From positions 248,001 to 312,000 of the forward strand of contig NW_024882026.1 in NCBI RefSeq assembly GCF_019059575.1: 64,000 nt of DNA, written 5' to 3'. Every line of letters starts with the position of its first letter. Within the stretch, counting starts at the first letter, position 1. The translations under genes were made by a program, and so were the position numbers. The notes beneath the pieces were generated by a model. The model made no database searches. It was given only the letters and a program-made list of their open reading frames with translations, and was not told the DNA's origin. Below, in pieces: positions 1 to 12,847 of the stretch. The DNA comes from Amphibalanus amphitrite. Its lineage: Eukaryota; Arthropoda; Thecostraca; Balanomorpha; Balanidae.

Positions 1-1844
1 ATGCCTCAAGTCACCGGTCTTGCGTTTGCATGGTCACTGATCACTGACCTCACTGGCGTATGCAAGGAAGGTGACTTAAAAAGTCTGGCTATCTATTCGT
101 AAAGTTTGCTGAAGTTGAACCCGAGTGAGAAATAAATGAAAAGGTGGGAGGTGAAAATAAATGAAGATTGATAATAAAACAAATGCATGGAGCGTTCTAA
201 TCTGAGTTATTGGCTGCCTCAGTGTAATATTGCCGCATTCGCGACATACCAATTGTTTCGTACCAAATATTTTCAATACCTTTTGCAAATGATTCGACCA
301 CGAATTGCCACGTTTGATGTTGGCGCTCCTAGTGCAAAATGTATCATTTTCAGCGTTTTAACATCGTTTCTCACAAGCATTGCTGTATTTTTGGCATTGA
401 CTATCATTATCGCATATGCAGATGCATAACTTTCCATGTCAATGATTCACGACAGATGCCTCTGGAACTTTCAATTTCATCTTACCGCCTGCTCAGCTTT
501 ACGCAGGCAATGTTTCCTCCCACAACGCATCAGCGCATTACTGTTATCGGAATAACTTTTTCTGGGAGCTGGAGACTTACAGACGACTATCCCACGCTGG
601 AACTACCAGAACTGAAAATATCGCCCACCCACCAGCATCGCCATATCAGCGTCAAAACAGGCCGATTTGAGTCATCGTGTTGGTGGGAAGCCAATGTCCC
701 CCAGTGACGTCAGTATCGATTTAATGACGTCACTGGCGTCAGAATGGCTGCGTAGTGCGTAGATAAGTGGTGCGCTATCACGTGAGCTCTGCTGGAGCTG
801 TTTTGTCGATTCGGGCATTGACGTCAAGTTCTGATGAAGTCGCCGTGCTCACGTCTTGTTGTAATGTTGTGGTGAAGTCTTGTTTTGCGACTTATCTAAT
901 CTTCATTCATTCAGAGTGTCACTTACGAAACTTATTCCCACTTATGTCGCTTATCTAGCATGTTGATGAATGGAAACGTGTGAGCTTACGCGGTTTTCCC
1001 ACAACATGTAAACATGCGGTTATTTAGATCCCATTGTCGCTCGCAATGCTTTCAACGCTAAACAAACAGTTTATTGGAGATGGAAGTGAATTGAACGTGC
1101 ACTAACTATTAAAAAAGTAAAGCGAAACAATCGCGGGCATAGCAAGCCAAAGGTGAGACAAAAGTAAAAGCAGACATATCTTTTGTCACATTGCAATACT
1201 CGGGTCCCGGGGGTGTAAACTGTAAGTCCGGATTTACGCCAGGTGTGGAGCCCTGACCAGACTGGATTGATAGTGCGCCTGCCCCAATTACATTTACAAG
1301 ACGCCACCCCAGTCTTGCGCCCCGAACGATTTGTCAACGTTTGATTTTCCAGTTTCCTATGCGTAAGTAAATAAACGTTATAAATTTAACAACCGATGTT
1401 TTCCTTAAAGTTTCAATTTCACACCAATTTACAGCATTTCGTGTGTTATTCGTCGCGGGCCAATGTCGAAATAGCACTTATAACTTCCTGCCACTTCATT
1501 CGTAATTAATTCGCGTGGTTCACGGAGGGCTGCACATTGCGGCTTCTGCTAAAGTTTCTGTCCAAGACGTCACCTGCAGCGGTCGATATGGGATTTGGGA
1601 AGTCGGAGTCCAGAGCATTTTGATATCGCCCGCTGTGATTCCCCGGATTCTATAACAACTACCCAAGATTAGATCAAATGTAATTTCCAGATCACCGTGT
1701 AGAGAAGATGTTTACAATCACTTTAAATACTAAAGCTATTTAGCAAGACATTTAGATATAAAGCAAACATTCATTCCAGCGTTTATAATTCGATTATTAT
1801 TCGTATCATTTGATATTTAATATATTAAAAAGGTCATGCAACAT
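1..1844. other. Non-coding flank, no gene seen
   Basis: Short frames here have no recognisable domain and no coding character. The only structured item I see is the inverted CRE pair at 701-736. An AT-rich stretch runs from about 1740 to the transposon at 1853. Confidence 0.5.
701..736. promoter_or_regulatory. Inverted pair of CRE-like sites
   Basis: CCAGTGACGTCA at 701-712 is mirrored exactly by TGACGTCACTGG at 725-736, with 12 bases between. Each arm holds the full palindromic cAMP-response element TGACGTCA, bound in animals by CREB/ATF bZIP dimers. That it acts as a regulatory site is inference: no promoter or gene is visible beside it. Confidence 0.35.
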
Positions 1845-1852
1845 ATTTTGTG

Positions 1853-2173
1853 CATAGGCGGCGGAACGGGGGGGGGGGGCACCAGTAGCGGCGGAACACC
1901 CTCAATTAAGGGGGGGGGGGGCACTGCCGACTTTTGGTCCCATTCTTTCCATGCAACGCCCATAGGGCTAACGTTAGAATGCCAAAGTCAAAGGGGAGCA
2001 CGGTGCCCCGGTGAACTCCCCGTTCCGCCGCCTATGGGGGGCACCGTATCCCCTCGCCCCTTGATTTGGGCATTTTAACACTAGCCCTATGGGCGTTGCA
2101 TGGAAAGAATGCGACCAAAAGTCGGCAGTGCCCCCCCCCCCCCTCCTTAATTGAAGGTGTTCCGCCGCTACTG
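1853..2173 (-). mobile_element. hAT-like MITE (CAGTAGCGGCGGAAC family), outer copy
   Basis: The element starts CATAGGCGGCGGAACGG and ends CCGCCGCTACTG, the family's two ends in reverse orientation. It is flanked by a perfect 8-bp duplication, ATTTTGTG, at 1845-1852 and 2174-2181. Eight-base duplications and CA..TG ends are typical of hAT transposons. There is no ORF. Without the nested copy it would be about 160 bp, close to the 149-bp copy at 59409. The sequence just inside the poly-G tract is interrupted by a second copy of the same family (1883-2036). Confidence 0.85.
1883..2036 (+). mobile_element. hAT-like MITE, inner copy of the same family
   Basis: It runs from CAGTAGCGGCGGAACACC to CCGTTCCGCCGCCTATG, opposite in orientation to its host. 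It is flanked by a perfect 8-bp duplication GGGGGCAC at 1875-1882 and 2037-2044, which is host MITE sequence. The result is a near inverted repeat of about 100 bp per arm that could form a foldback. It is non-coding. Confidence 0.85.
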
Positions 2174-2181
2174 ATTTTGTG

Positions 2182-3520
2182 ACACGTGACATGGGCAGAT
2201 CAAATTGCTGAGGCATCACTGAAAAATATGTTACGAAGTATATTTGCAAATCACACTGACTGCGTTTCTGTCTCCAAAAGCCTTCACATACCTATCTGTC
2301 AGTTACATTTGAACTTCACAAGGTACCGACGTAGCTTTGCAAATCAACTTTGGGTTTGAACCTGTTCCGCGTTACGCCTTCCTAAGTTCCTTTAGCTGAC
2401 GTTTGAACCTCTGCCCATTCTATGATTCACCAACGGTCGGCGTATGGCTGAATATCTCGCCAGGAGCCGGTCTGGTCACCGCGCTCGTCAGCTTCTTAGA
2501 ATTCCGTTCAATACGTCAGCTGGCACTGACACGCATCGCGCGTACGGCGTACGACCCCCCCCCCCCCCCCCCCCCCCCCCCCCACCTCATGTGTTGTGCG
2601 TTCCACAGTCGTGCGTCCCCCCCCTATCCCCCCTCGCGGGCCGACATTGACCGTGAAAGCCAGCCAGCCATCGAGCGTGGGGCGGGCTCGCTTGTGCCCC
2701 GTCCCACCGCCATTCGGAGCCATCCGCCAATAACGAAACGGGCTCCGTGCCACCGGCCGTGCTAACTCGGCCGCTCGTCTCGCCGCGCCGCTCCGGCGTT
2801 GTTTGATGGCCCGGCCGTGGTGCGGGGAGGGGCGCAGGCGTGTTACGGCGTTGCGGGATGCTCTCGAGCCGGCTGCGGGGCTGCCGACGCGGTCGGACGG
2901 TTGCTAGTTTGAGATCGCCCCTCGAGGCGACAGTAGAGGTACAGGGGAGGGTTTATTGTGTTAACGCTGGACATTGGCGTGGACGACAAAAGTGCGTGCT
3001 TTTAGGGACAGTGTTGAAAACAGACAACGGAGAAGGTGTGATTGGACTTTGCGGTGATTTATAGAGGCAAGGACTGCGGTCTTGTTGGATTTTACCGTGA
3101 TAGTTTGTGATCTTCACGGCGAGGAATTGTGACACCGAGTGTCATCGTTTGACACTGAATGACACTTTCTGACACCTGCAAACTCGGATCGACGCCAACA
3201 ACTGAACTCCGTGATGGTGGTTCAAATCCTTTCGGATTGATGCGTCAGGGAGACAAAATGAGGCACAAATCTACCGGTGTGATACAGTGTGCAGCGAGGA
3301 AAAACAAAACCGAGCAGAAAATTGTGAACCACGAGACTGAACGATAAACGTTGGACGGCGGAGACTAAAAGTGGGGTCGTGTCGTTTTAAGTTCTGAGGG
3401 AGACACATTGGTGGAATGTGAACAAAAAAGGTTGGCTGTCACTTTGCAGACAGTGATAAAACCAGTGAGGAATTGGCGAAACTCTGTAATAGTCATAAGG
3501 AACCCGTGAGACGGTTGCGA
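2182..3520. other. Non-coding stretch with a CpG-rich patch
   Basis: About 2450-2930 is rich in C, G and CpG and includes a 29-base C run at 2555-2583. That could mark a promoter-type CpG island, but no first exon or start is recognisable. The sequence GGTTCAAATCC near 3219 resembles a polymerase III B box but no tRNA fold fits around it. The remainder shows nothing I can name. Confidence 0.4.
2555..2583. repeat. Poly-C run (29 bases)
   Basis: An uninterrupted cytosine run inside the CpG-rich patch. The length is likely polymorphic and error-prone in sequencing. On the minus strand it is poly-G. Confidence 0.95.
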
Positions 3521-3539
3521 TACATCGGCTGGCGTGCTG

Positions 3540-3785
3540 AGACATCAGTGGTGGGCAAGACAGCCTGATACATCAGCGAGACAGAAGTGAGACATTGGGG
3601 TGAATATTGGTGACACAAAGCTGTCTGTCAGCGACAATAACATGGGTTACTGGCCGTGGTGAGACAGCGAACGCAGTGAGACATCAGACAGTGAGACAGT
3701 GGTGAGACATCAGTGAGACAGTGGTGAGGCATCAGTGAGACATCAGTGAGACAGTGCTGAGACAGTGAGACAGTGCTGAGGCACA
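3540..3785. repeat. Short minisatellite, GTGAGACA-type unit
   Basis: Units of roughly 10-11 bases such as GTGAGACATCA and GTGAGACAGTG recur, densest at 3655-3780. Repeats become more degenerate upstream from about 3540. Open frames across it are by-products of the period. Confidence 0.7.
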
Positions 3786-6700
3786 GTGAGCGCATTGCGG
3801 ATGTCCGGCTTCTCGTTTCGTGCGCGCGGTCCGGAGAGGGCTCCCCGGAATCAGCTGGGCTCTCCCGTGCCCGGAGCGACTCCGGCACTGCGGCATTCGG
3901 GACATATGGCAGGTACGGTACCACGCGGGGTACACATACACAGATACACACAGGTACACTTCATACAATGGTACCCTACACAGAGGTACACATGGGACCA
4001 CTTTACACTTCAGGTACGCCAGACGCCTCACAGAAACTCTTCAGACTGAGGTACGCAATCGGTTTTGTGCATCGCCGCAATGCACACATCAATGCTCAGT
4101 TCTGAAATTGAGTTACGGTTTCAAGCCATTTCCATCGCCAAACCTGACGTTTTACGCGCAGTACGACATTAGTTGTTCGGTTACATTTATGGTATTTGTT
4201 GAAGCGTTCCTTCTTCGGACCTTATCTTAAATCGTTGTTTTAGCGACAAAACTGGTTTGCTATACGGAAATCTGCTAAGCTGGCTAATGCTTGATAGCTT
4301 ATCCAAGATGGCTCGCATTTCTATGCCTCGCTCAGCGTTTCTATGCCTTTGCCTCTGCTCTTACCTTCAATATGCTCTTCCATTCGTCCGATGATAAATT
4401 AAATCTTATGTTCATTCATTGTTATATCGTTTTCGAAAAGATTTGAAAAACGGGAAGTTACGAAGTTCTGATAAATCAGGAAGAGGAAAATGAAAACGGT
4501 AGTGGATGTTGGTCCTTGGACGAAACAGATTTATTAGATCACGAAACCCCTCAGTTATCCGATGTTGTGCCGGCCTTATCAGAGACAATGTCGTAATGTG
4601 ACCCTTCTGTTTGAATTCCCTGTGGGCACTGCGGGGTCTCGTGCCACAGAAATGCCCAGGCGACCTGACCAAATGACCCGTCACATTTACAATGCGATAC
4701 GCTCTACCAGTTATGAATTCGTTCTATATTTAGTTGATATGTGACCCTTATGCGGATTGCCTATGCAATATGATTCTGCGTACACTCCAGGGAGTGCGTT
4801 CTTGTTTCGGTCTAAATGGAATGTGAAATCGAACACTTTCAAATAGAACGATGCACTCAATCTGGTAGTTAGATTGTATGCAGGGCTGTCTACCGTTAAT
4901 GATTGTTCATGAGGAAAAAACATCGTTTATTTTTAGGATCTAGGGACTATGGGCAAACATACCTATCATACGTCTTATCATTAGTCAAGGTAATGGACGA
5001 AAATGAAGAGACGATTGTGATAAATGTGCTCTGCATTGCCGGGTGCAATTGAATGCACAACTGATGGCTGACTCTTAGATGAATGGTTATCCGGTGCTCA
5101 CTGTTCATTTGTACAAACGATGCTCTATATATCTTGGAAATTTAGTCTTTATATTCTTGTTGTCTTCCATCTCCTCCCATAAAATACATCGTTTTTTTGT
5201 AACTTTTTACCTTATTTTTCTTTTTATTCTTGTCGCAAGCAAGGAGCCGAATTCTAGCAAATCTCCGCAACGCTACAAATAAGCAGATGGGCCTATGGGT
5301 TACGTTTTTATCTCTTTACATGCGATGGTTCCTCTGTATAGTTGATTTTGTTGACATTGGCCATATTTATTTTCGGCGTTTCTCTCCAAGAACTGTAAAG
5401 AAGTTTTGGATTTACGTTGAAGCGTTTATCTACGGGGACACGGAGACAGCAATTGGTTCAGAACTTGGTCTGAAGTGTCAGAATGATAATATTCAGCCTA
5501 GCAATACCGACCTCACACATTACCGACATAAGACCGGTTTTTATTTCGAAATCCTGATAAAAAGGTGTGATTAAGTGGTGGAGAAGGGCAGTTGCTTTTC
5601 AAACCGGTCGTGTGCGGTATAGTTATTTTGTCCAGCGCTCTTGACGTGTGAATATGTAAACAGCAATAACCATTAACCAGTATAAGACTCGCGGAGTAAT
5701 GGGGTAACGTGTCATTGCTGTTATTGTCAGGTGAGCTGTTTTTAATATTTGTTTCTGAGTTTACGGTGAGATAAAGTAATATCAACGTTGTCGATTGTTG
5801 AAGGAAATGCCCTGATTCGGATGCTCGCTACAATTTAGCGCCACTGGTTTTTCAAATATCAGATTTAATTTAGTCTCAAAAGTGATGAAGGGTAAACACG
5901 TCTCGGTTTTCACTTTGGTCTGTTCATGCGATATTTACTTTCAATTTCATTAATTCACTGAAAGGCCTGTGAGCTCGCTGGCGACCATCATCGCATTTAA
6001 TGGCTTGAACTGTCGTGTAGCTCACTTAGCCCTCCACTTTGTAGCCCATAATGGCGGACGGAGCTAAAAGAACTGCTTCAAATTGTTACCAAATAGGCTC
6101 GGCTTATGTTGTGACACTACGGTTACGGCGTAATCTATGAGCGCCTGTGTTGGCTGGGAAACGCACGACAGCAAAATCGTCATAGCTTACTGATGTTTGA
6201 CGATCGGTGATTGTCAACGTTTCGAATATCTGAAAGGAATATTTGTTTTCGATTAGGCTCGGTTAACGTACTGACGTGGAAGAAGGAGATGACAAGCAAA
6301 TGTGATATCCGTTTTTGGGTGCCTGAGCCAGATTAGTGAAGTAAATCACTGAAATCATATCCGGTTAGTAAATGGGATAAACGGATATAGCCCGTCACAC
6401 ACGATACTAGCTTGGCGATGAATGCAATTTTTGCTGACGATCTTATTTTGCTTTGTCATGCTGACAACCGTATTCCATTGTGCTCGCTCACGTCGATTAC
6501 ATTGATATGATGAGTTGACAAAGTTTGATATCACATGTTTCGGCTCTAGTACCTAATTGTCATAAACAATAAACACACAAAGCCGTGCGTGTTTATGAAG
6601 CACGCAAAGGCATTGTTGTTATCAAGCTTGTGAATTCGTATAACATGTCTACTAACCGTTGTTGTTTCTGGTTTGCTTCATGTACGTTTCTCAAACCACT

Positions 6701-7680
6701 GGCTCTTCCCGTCCCGGTGTTGGAAATGAGAGTGACGACGGAAGCGCGGGGTTGGAGGGGGAGGGGGGGGGGGGGTCGATCTGCGCCCACGGCGGTCGCG
6801 GCGACCTATTGATTGTCTGGTCCGGGCGGCTCTGCCAATGGTCTGTCTGGCACCCCGTGCCCCTCCCACAGAACCATCGAGAGTCAGGTGATGCTTCTCC
6901 GAAGAAAATACACCGCAGTTAGCACTTATAATTCAGGCTAAAGTGGTTGTCTTTGGAGACGAAAGTTCGGTTGTATTCTAATGGACTGTGAATTTCAGCA
7001 GACACGAACTCATATTTGTAGATGGGTTGATAAATGCGGTGTATTGCTTGCTTTCAACGCTCTGAGCTGTCCATTATGGGGGGCTGCTGCTCGGCGACCG
7101 GCGATTCTTTTATAGCTGATGATGACTGTTGTGGTGGCGACTGGCTCTAACAAATGTTAATGCTTCTGTTGGTGATGACAACACTGCACCAGTCTAGAAT
7201 GACACAAGTCTCTGTTCATTTTCTTGCCCTTTGACGACCTCTCTGACAAAAGGGACATCGCCGTCATGCTCGCCATTCACTGCCCGTAACTCGGAGTTGC
7301 CAACTCTAACTCTTTGTGATTGCCAGGTCGTGACCACCCTGGGAACTTTGGGTGACCGTGCAAGTTCATGGCCCTGTGGTTAGCGGCCAGAGGCGACTCC
7401 AGGTAGTTTAAATGCGCTGCGGGGAAGGTGATTGTTGCCTTGATGACAAGAGCAGCCCGAAAACAATGCCTCATGTTCTTTATCTCGGAGCATCCGTACC
7501 GGAACATCCGAGTTAAGTTAAACTAAATTGCGTCGGCGAGCACAATTTCATATTGAGCCCTGCCCTTATGTAATAATATGCTGATACATGTAATCTCCGA
7601 GTGATTATCCAACATCAATTGCAGCTCCGTCCGAGCCTTCTCGATTTTCCACTTGAGGTGAGCTCAGACATTGGCTCGAA
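3786..7680. other. Long non-coding stretch
   Basis: No gene, RNA or transposon end recognised. The region 3900-4030 has loose GGTACAC-type repeats. A GC-rich patch with a 13-base G run lies at about 6725-6860. The other open frames are short, without domains, and mostly lack an ATG. Confidence 0.45.
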
Positions 7681-7689
7681 ATAATGAAT

Positions 7690-8060
7690 GATACTAACAA
7701 TCATGTGAGCCCCGTCGGAAACTATTTGTGCGACACATTTAACCACCGCTTGAGGTCCTTACTGGCCTCAGGTAGTGGCCGAATAGTCACAGATCGGGCT
7801 GTTTATTAGGAATAGTCTTGTGGATGCCTATATGCCGCCAGGTAATCACCCATTGGTCACCGAATGGGACTATTTGTGTATCGAATTAAATCACCCTGCG
7901 GGCGTCATATCACAATCAAGTACTTGCCCACTAGTAACCGTGTGAAACTATTTGTGAGGCACATTGAGCCACCCTGTGGGCGTCTTTCCGTCACCACGTA
8001 GTCGCCCAGTAGGTCTATTTGTGTAGCGAATCGGACAGACGTGTGGGCTCCGTCCGCCGT
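7690..8060. repeat. Degenerate tandem repeat, unit about 70-75 bp
   Basis: The phrase (A/T)CTATTTGTG recurs at 7721, 7869, 7947 and 8014, separated by 148, 78 and 67 bases, so the first gap equals two units. Each unit also carries versions of a CACCCTGYGGGCGTC phrase and a TAGTCRCC phrase. This looks like about five decayed satellite units. Confidence 0.55.
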
Positions 8061-10030
8061 GAAATTAAACGCCCCGCTGGCGATGCATTGCCGGATTTAA
8101 TGTAATTGCACCCGGCGCCCTCTGGCCCGCTCTCATGGGGCACTGCCCGGTGATGTGAACACGGTATGCTTGAGGTCATCAGTAATTAAGTGCTTGAATA
8201 TATTTTTAGATCTATTTTACCATGAGCTCTCCATAACATATGACTTTGCATTTTGGGTCTTAAGACTTGTATGATACAAGTGTTTGCAACCTCCCTATAG
8301 CCAAATAGTTCAATCCATTTTTTGCTACCTATTTTTCAAAGTTTCTTATATCTTACTCTAGGATTGAATATTTGCATTCAAGATTTGTTAGATAAGTCAC
8401 ATTGGACAAGCCAAGCTACGTTTCACTATCTAAGCCATGTCCCTATAGCCAAGGCACATTTCACTAGCCAAACCATTGCCTAAAAACTTAAAACTAGCTA
8501 AACTAGCCATGCCACAACAGACAAACCAAACTACATCCTACTAGCCAAGCCACATCGACCACTAGCCAAGCCCCTAGCCGAACGCCCAGCCGCGCCCCGT
8601 CCCAACCATGGGGCCCATCGTCGGGTCATCTCTGGCAGCGGCCACAAAGGAGGCTCTCAGGCGTCGGGAGAGACGATTAATACGGCGAGACGACGAGGCG
8701 CCGGTCCGCTCCTCCGAAAACGGCCCGCTGACCTGACCTGGCGCGAGCTGGGGAGGGATGGGTTTGGTCCACCGCGACCAGGGTTTTAGTGGGGTCGGTC
8801 TACTGCAACCTGACCCTTCGCCTCGTAGACAGAAATGGGTAAGGCATCGGTAGACTCCACGTTGCCTTGGCGGTCCGCAGTCGCACCCTAGACAATGACT
8901 GGCGAGTTGTCGCCGCGAGCTGGTAAAAATGGGATCTGGTCTATACTGCCCTGGGAAGTCATGGGTCGGTCTGTTCGACCTGACTTGATGCGTTCTGGGA
9001 AGCATTAGTCTATCGCGATTGCGACTTATTCTACTAGGATAATGAACCGTGGAGTGGTCAATCTGCTTCGACTGCGACATGAAATCTGTAGGTAGATACT
9101 ACACATACAATTATCCAATCATCAGGTGGTTTATTTTATGAACAGCTGACAGCAAAATGCAACCCTTCGAAATACCCACCAATTGGATTCAAATATGCGG
9201 AGTGATTTTCACCAAAAGCTGACCCCAGTGCAGCTGGCCTCTCAGTTATTGAGGTGCAGGGTCGTCATGACATCACTGCCGGGCCGTCACACCACGTGAC
9301 ACGACGTGGCCTAGCGGAGAGGCACGACATGTGACACGTGATGTGGCCCTCATGGTCCATGCGCCTGCACATAGTGGCGCCTGGCCACTATTCAACGTGT
9401 GGAATATTTAAAATTTCACCATTACTAACGTTCCATCATAATCCATCCAGTTCACTAAGACGCCGTTGTACTTATTTGGTGTATTCGTTTTTTTTTTGTC
9501 CATAGTCGACCGTAAACTTCGCTACACTTGGCGGTTGTAGTGCCAATTTTACTGTGCCTTAGGATGTCGCTCGTGTAATTCTCCACAGATGTTTATCACT
9601 CGTCCATGTTTTCCTTGTTGCTAGAAAAGCTCTGAAATCCTAATCTTATAACACCTTGTTATTCCTTTTTGCGCGTCGGCTGGTGCTGCAGACACGGCGT
9701 CTGCTGAGGCTTTCCAAGACGGTTTTGAACAATGGATCTGCTCTTCAGACCCAGATATATCACGGAATGGCGCAGTACCAACACGCCGCAAAGTGCGTCA
9801 TTTCGCCAGTGGAAAAGCACGTGCGAGTGACGCCGGAAAAAGACTATGTCTATTCTTTAACAAAGATGTTACAAAGCGTGTACCTTTGCGCGTATCGAAG
9901 CTGTGCGCAATGCTATCGTTGTGTGGTGCGTGCCTTCAGTGACGTTAGGTACTCCGATGACGTATGTTTTGGTCGGATCGGTCGGATTTCGTCACGCACA
10001 GATTTTATATCACGTCATACAGTGGCTGAT
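8061..10030. other. Non-coding stretch with low-order repeats
   Basis: Between 8400 and 8590 the phrase ACTAGCCAAGCC and variants recur, a decayed short tandem repeat. 8590-9080 is GC-richer and open on the minus strand for 168 codons, but with no domain. 9240-9370 contains several CACGTG and ACGTGACAC sites. No gene recognised. Confidence 0.4.
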
Positions 10031-10033
10031 GTA

Positions 10034-10560
10034 ATGGGACGTCAAAGTCAAAGTCAAAGTCATTTATTAGAATTCTTCCACGGGGTGGGTATTAAGAATC
10101 CGGTCAGGAATGTGACATGCTGACATAGGAGCTGAATGAGACCCAATTAAAAATATATGATACCAATACAATGGCAAAAGCTACGTTAAAACACATCGAC
10201 GATTACATTAAAACACTCGCGAACGCATCATCCGCATGTCATAGTCGTAGTCCGACGTCATAGTCCAATGAATCATATGCGATCCTAATTCCTATTCAGT
10301 TGTGTAATGAAGTTGTTCGTGGTTAAAGAGGTTCAGAGTTATGCTACTTATTTCTTTTATGAGTTCGCCTGAAACCTGAGAACGTTTTCTCATCGAAAGC
10401 TTTATGAAGCTTTCGCATGAGTGATGTCTTGTCACATGCAAACTATCACGCTTCCAAATAAAAATGCATCAAATCTATAGTCTTTTCCACATCTGCGACA
10501 AATTGATTTGGCTCCTCCAAATAACCATATTCATGGAGCTTTTTGTGTAGCTGATGTCCA
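10034..10560 (-). mobile_element. 3' end of a decayed LINE
   Basis: Read on the minus strand, the 3' end carries AATAAA followed by about four TTTGAC repeats (10041-10068), a common LINE tail style. Upstream, about 10440-10560, the minus strand reads LHEYGYLEEPN, then CRRCGK, then TIDLMHFYLEA in different frames. Together these resemble the C-terminal zinc-knuckle region of LINE ORF2 proteins, where a CxxC is followed by a conserved His. At least one frameshift separates the pieces. The family is undetermined and the 5' limit is a guess. Confidence 0.4.
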
Positions 10561-10574
10561 TGGATGCAAAATTA

Positions 10575-12395
10575 AATCTAATCTAACCCCACACCGATCA
10601 CACATATTTTTAGCATCCCTCAATCAGCCTTTCAAAACAGCGAACTTCCCGAATCCCTCACCTTGCACGGACAGATGTCCCAGAATAGCCGTGTTTAGGC
10701 GCGCAGTTTGCTCGAAACTGGCGCTCTGGGATTCAGTAATCCCTTGGATGTCGTCTGGACCACCGGTTCGCGGAATTCCGTAATGAATGGCCACTTCCGA
10801 CGCGTGACTCAGAGGCTCTGGCTGACTGTTGGGGCGCGGCACGGGGTGAGCACGGGCGCGGCACGGGTCATGACACGGGGTTTGACACGGCACGGGATCA
10901 TAACGGTAGGTCTGAGGGAGGAGGGTCAGTGGGCACGGCGCGGCGGTGAGCAACCCATGGTCACTGAGCATGAGTGTGACATGCAGGGGGTTATAGGGAA
11001 CGGGGCGAGGCATGTCACGGAAATGGGGCGCGGCACGGTTTTGACGCGGGACTGATTGGGGCGGATCAGACAGCACGTGGTCTTGACAGGTCTAGAGTTG
11101 GGAGAGGAGGGGTCAGCACTCAGCAGACAGGGGTGCGCCAGGGGTGGGGTCTCAGACCGTCACGTTGTGACAGATTAAAAGGTGTTGGTTCGGACAGGCA
11201 TGAAGTTGGGATCAGACACAAAGTGGTGTGATGTCAAAGACTCGGGTCGGTTGGGTAGAGACTCAGTGGAGTCATGAGTCAGAAGGGGCTGAGCTTGAGT
11301 CGGTGACAATACCCGTGATATTAGACATAAGACATGTGTAGGCAGTATAGACATTTCATGCCTCAGGATGTCGACGTGTCATGCCTTGCCTTTGCTTCAT
11401 GCCATTCGACATCTTGTGACACTAAACACAGCTCGCCATGGCACGTCTGTCGCCCACGTCCACGTCACATCCACGTCATATCCACGACACGTCACGGGAC
11501 ATCAATGCACGGAGCGTCACGTCACGATACGTCATGGTATTGACTATTGAGCCAGACACCAAACCCACCCAACCCAACCCGTGCGATCTCCAAGCCGGAC
11601 ACTTGGCTTTGCGGGAGACACAGTTACCGTCACGGGGACAAACATGACGCAGTGGCAAGCAAACCGAGACGGATGTGGCGCGCCGGTGTCGATCGCGGCT
11701 GACATGACGCAGAGGAGGCGGATGTGGCGCGCGATGGACAACAGAGACAAACATAGCGCGCGGTGCCGTATCGGGGACAAAACATGGCGCGGATGTGCTG
11801 TCTCGCAGTCGGTAAAACGCGGGGAATGCTGGTCGCCGCTTCTAAATTTACGATCTCCGATTTGGAGAAATGGAGAGGTAACGCGGAACATATGTCGATC
11901 GTGCCAAGTGATTCTGATTCTGGCAGATGCGTTGTGTCAATTTGAAAATGAAATTTGGCCGTTTGGAATGCCAGCAAGAAATATGAGGGGCTGAACTTTC
12001 AGTCCGAGTGTCCCATTGGCATTTTTATGCAATTCTAACCAGATTTGAGAAGAAAGCGAAGGCTTCGTGGGCGAACATTGTTGTGCGCTGCGACGGTTTA
12101 TACTATAGAGACCTGCTTTAGATATGATGTCAAGTCGTATCGTTTGACGTCAAACTGGATGCTGGAGCTCATCATATTCTACCTACTTTTGACTGCACGC
12201 GAGCTCCAAAATAGAACACACACAATGACTGTAATGATACCTTTGAAGATAAGCCTCCGCCGACGCTTTCCGATTGGATTTTCATGCTCTGCTGTCAGAG
12301 CTAGCTTAGGGCCAGCGACAGACCGACCCTCAAGTGACTCCGGGTCTATTTCGAGCCATGCGCTGGCGCGCCTTTGACGTCCGCCGTAATACTTT
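10575..12395. other. Non-coding stretch rich in CACGG and ACGTC words
   Basis: 10830-11050 is dominated by GCACGGG and TGACACGG words and 11430-11540 by CCACGTCA words. Both look like degenerate short repeats, which explains several long but featureless open frames on both strands. No gene recognised. Confidence 0.45.
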
Positions 12396-12397
12396 GG

Positions 12398-12839
12398 GCG
12401 CTGGTAGGAGGGTGTGGGAGGGTTGGAGGAGGGTTGGGAGGATTTGGGAGGATGGGGAGGAATTGGAGAAGGATGGGAAGGGTTGGAGGAGGGTGTGGGA
12501 GGGTTGGAGGAGGGAGTGGGAGGGTTGGGGGAGGGAGTGGGAGGGTTGGGGGAGGGTGTGGGAGGATTGGAGGAGAATTGGGAGGGTTGGAGGAGGGTGT
12601 GGGAGGATTTGGAGGATTGGAGGAGGGTGTGGGAGGATTGGAGGTTGGGTGTGGGAGAGTTGGAGGTGGGTGTGGGAGGATTGGAGGAGAATTGGGAGGG
12701 TTGGAGAATTGGAGGTGGGTGTGGGAGGATTTGGGGAGGATTAGTGGTGGGTGTGGAAGGGTCGGAGGTGGGTGTGGCCGTGGGACTTGGGAGGATTGGA
12801 GGAGGGTGTGGGAGGATTAGGGGAGGACTGGGGATGGGT
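12398..12839 (+). repeat. G-rich minisatellite (GGAGGGTTGGAGG type)
   Basis: Variants of GGGAGGATTGGAGGAGGGTGT repeat with a basic period near 14 bases, nearly devoid of C on this strand. It resumes at 13149-13190 after the transposon at 12848-13148, so the two parts were once continuous. Long runs of GG make G-quadruplex formation plausible. The long frames over it are artefacts of composition. Confidence 0.85.
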
Positions 12840-12847
12840 GTGGGAGG

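Noticed and set aside
3210-3250. B-box-like GGTTCAAATCC suggesting a tRNA or SINE
   Set aside because: No A box at a suitable distance and no acceptor or T-arm pairing could be drawn.
8574-9080. 168-codon minus-strand frame
   Set aside because: GC-rich, partly repetitive DNA, no domain recognised; a competing plus-strand frame from about 8610 is equally featureless.
9656-10123. 155-codon plus-strand frame, and a parallel open frame of about 90 codons at 9670-9943
   Set aside because: The longer frame starts with TTG, not ATG. Neither has a recognised domain, and two overlapping open frames argue for chance.
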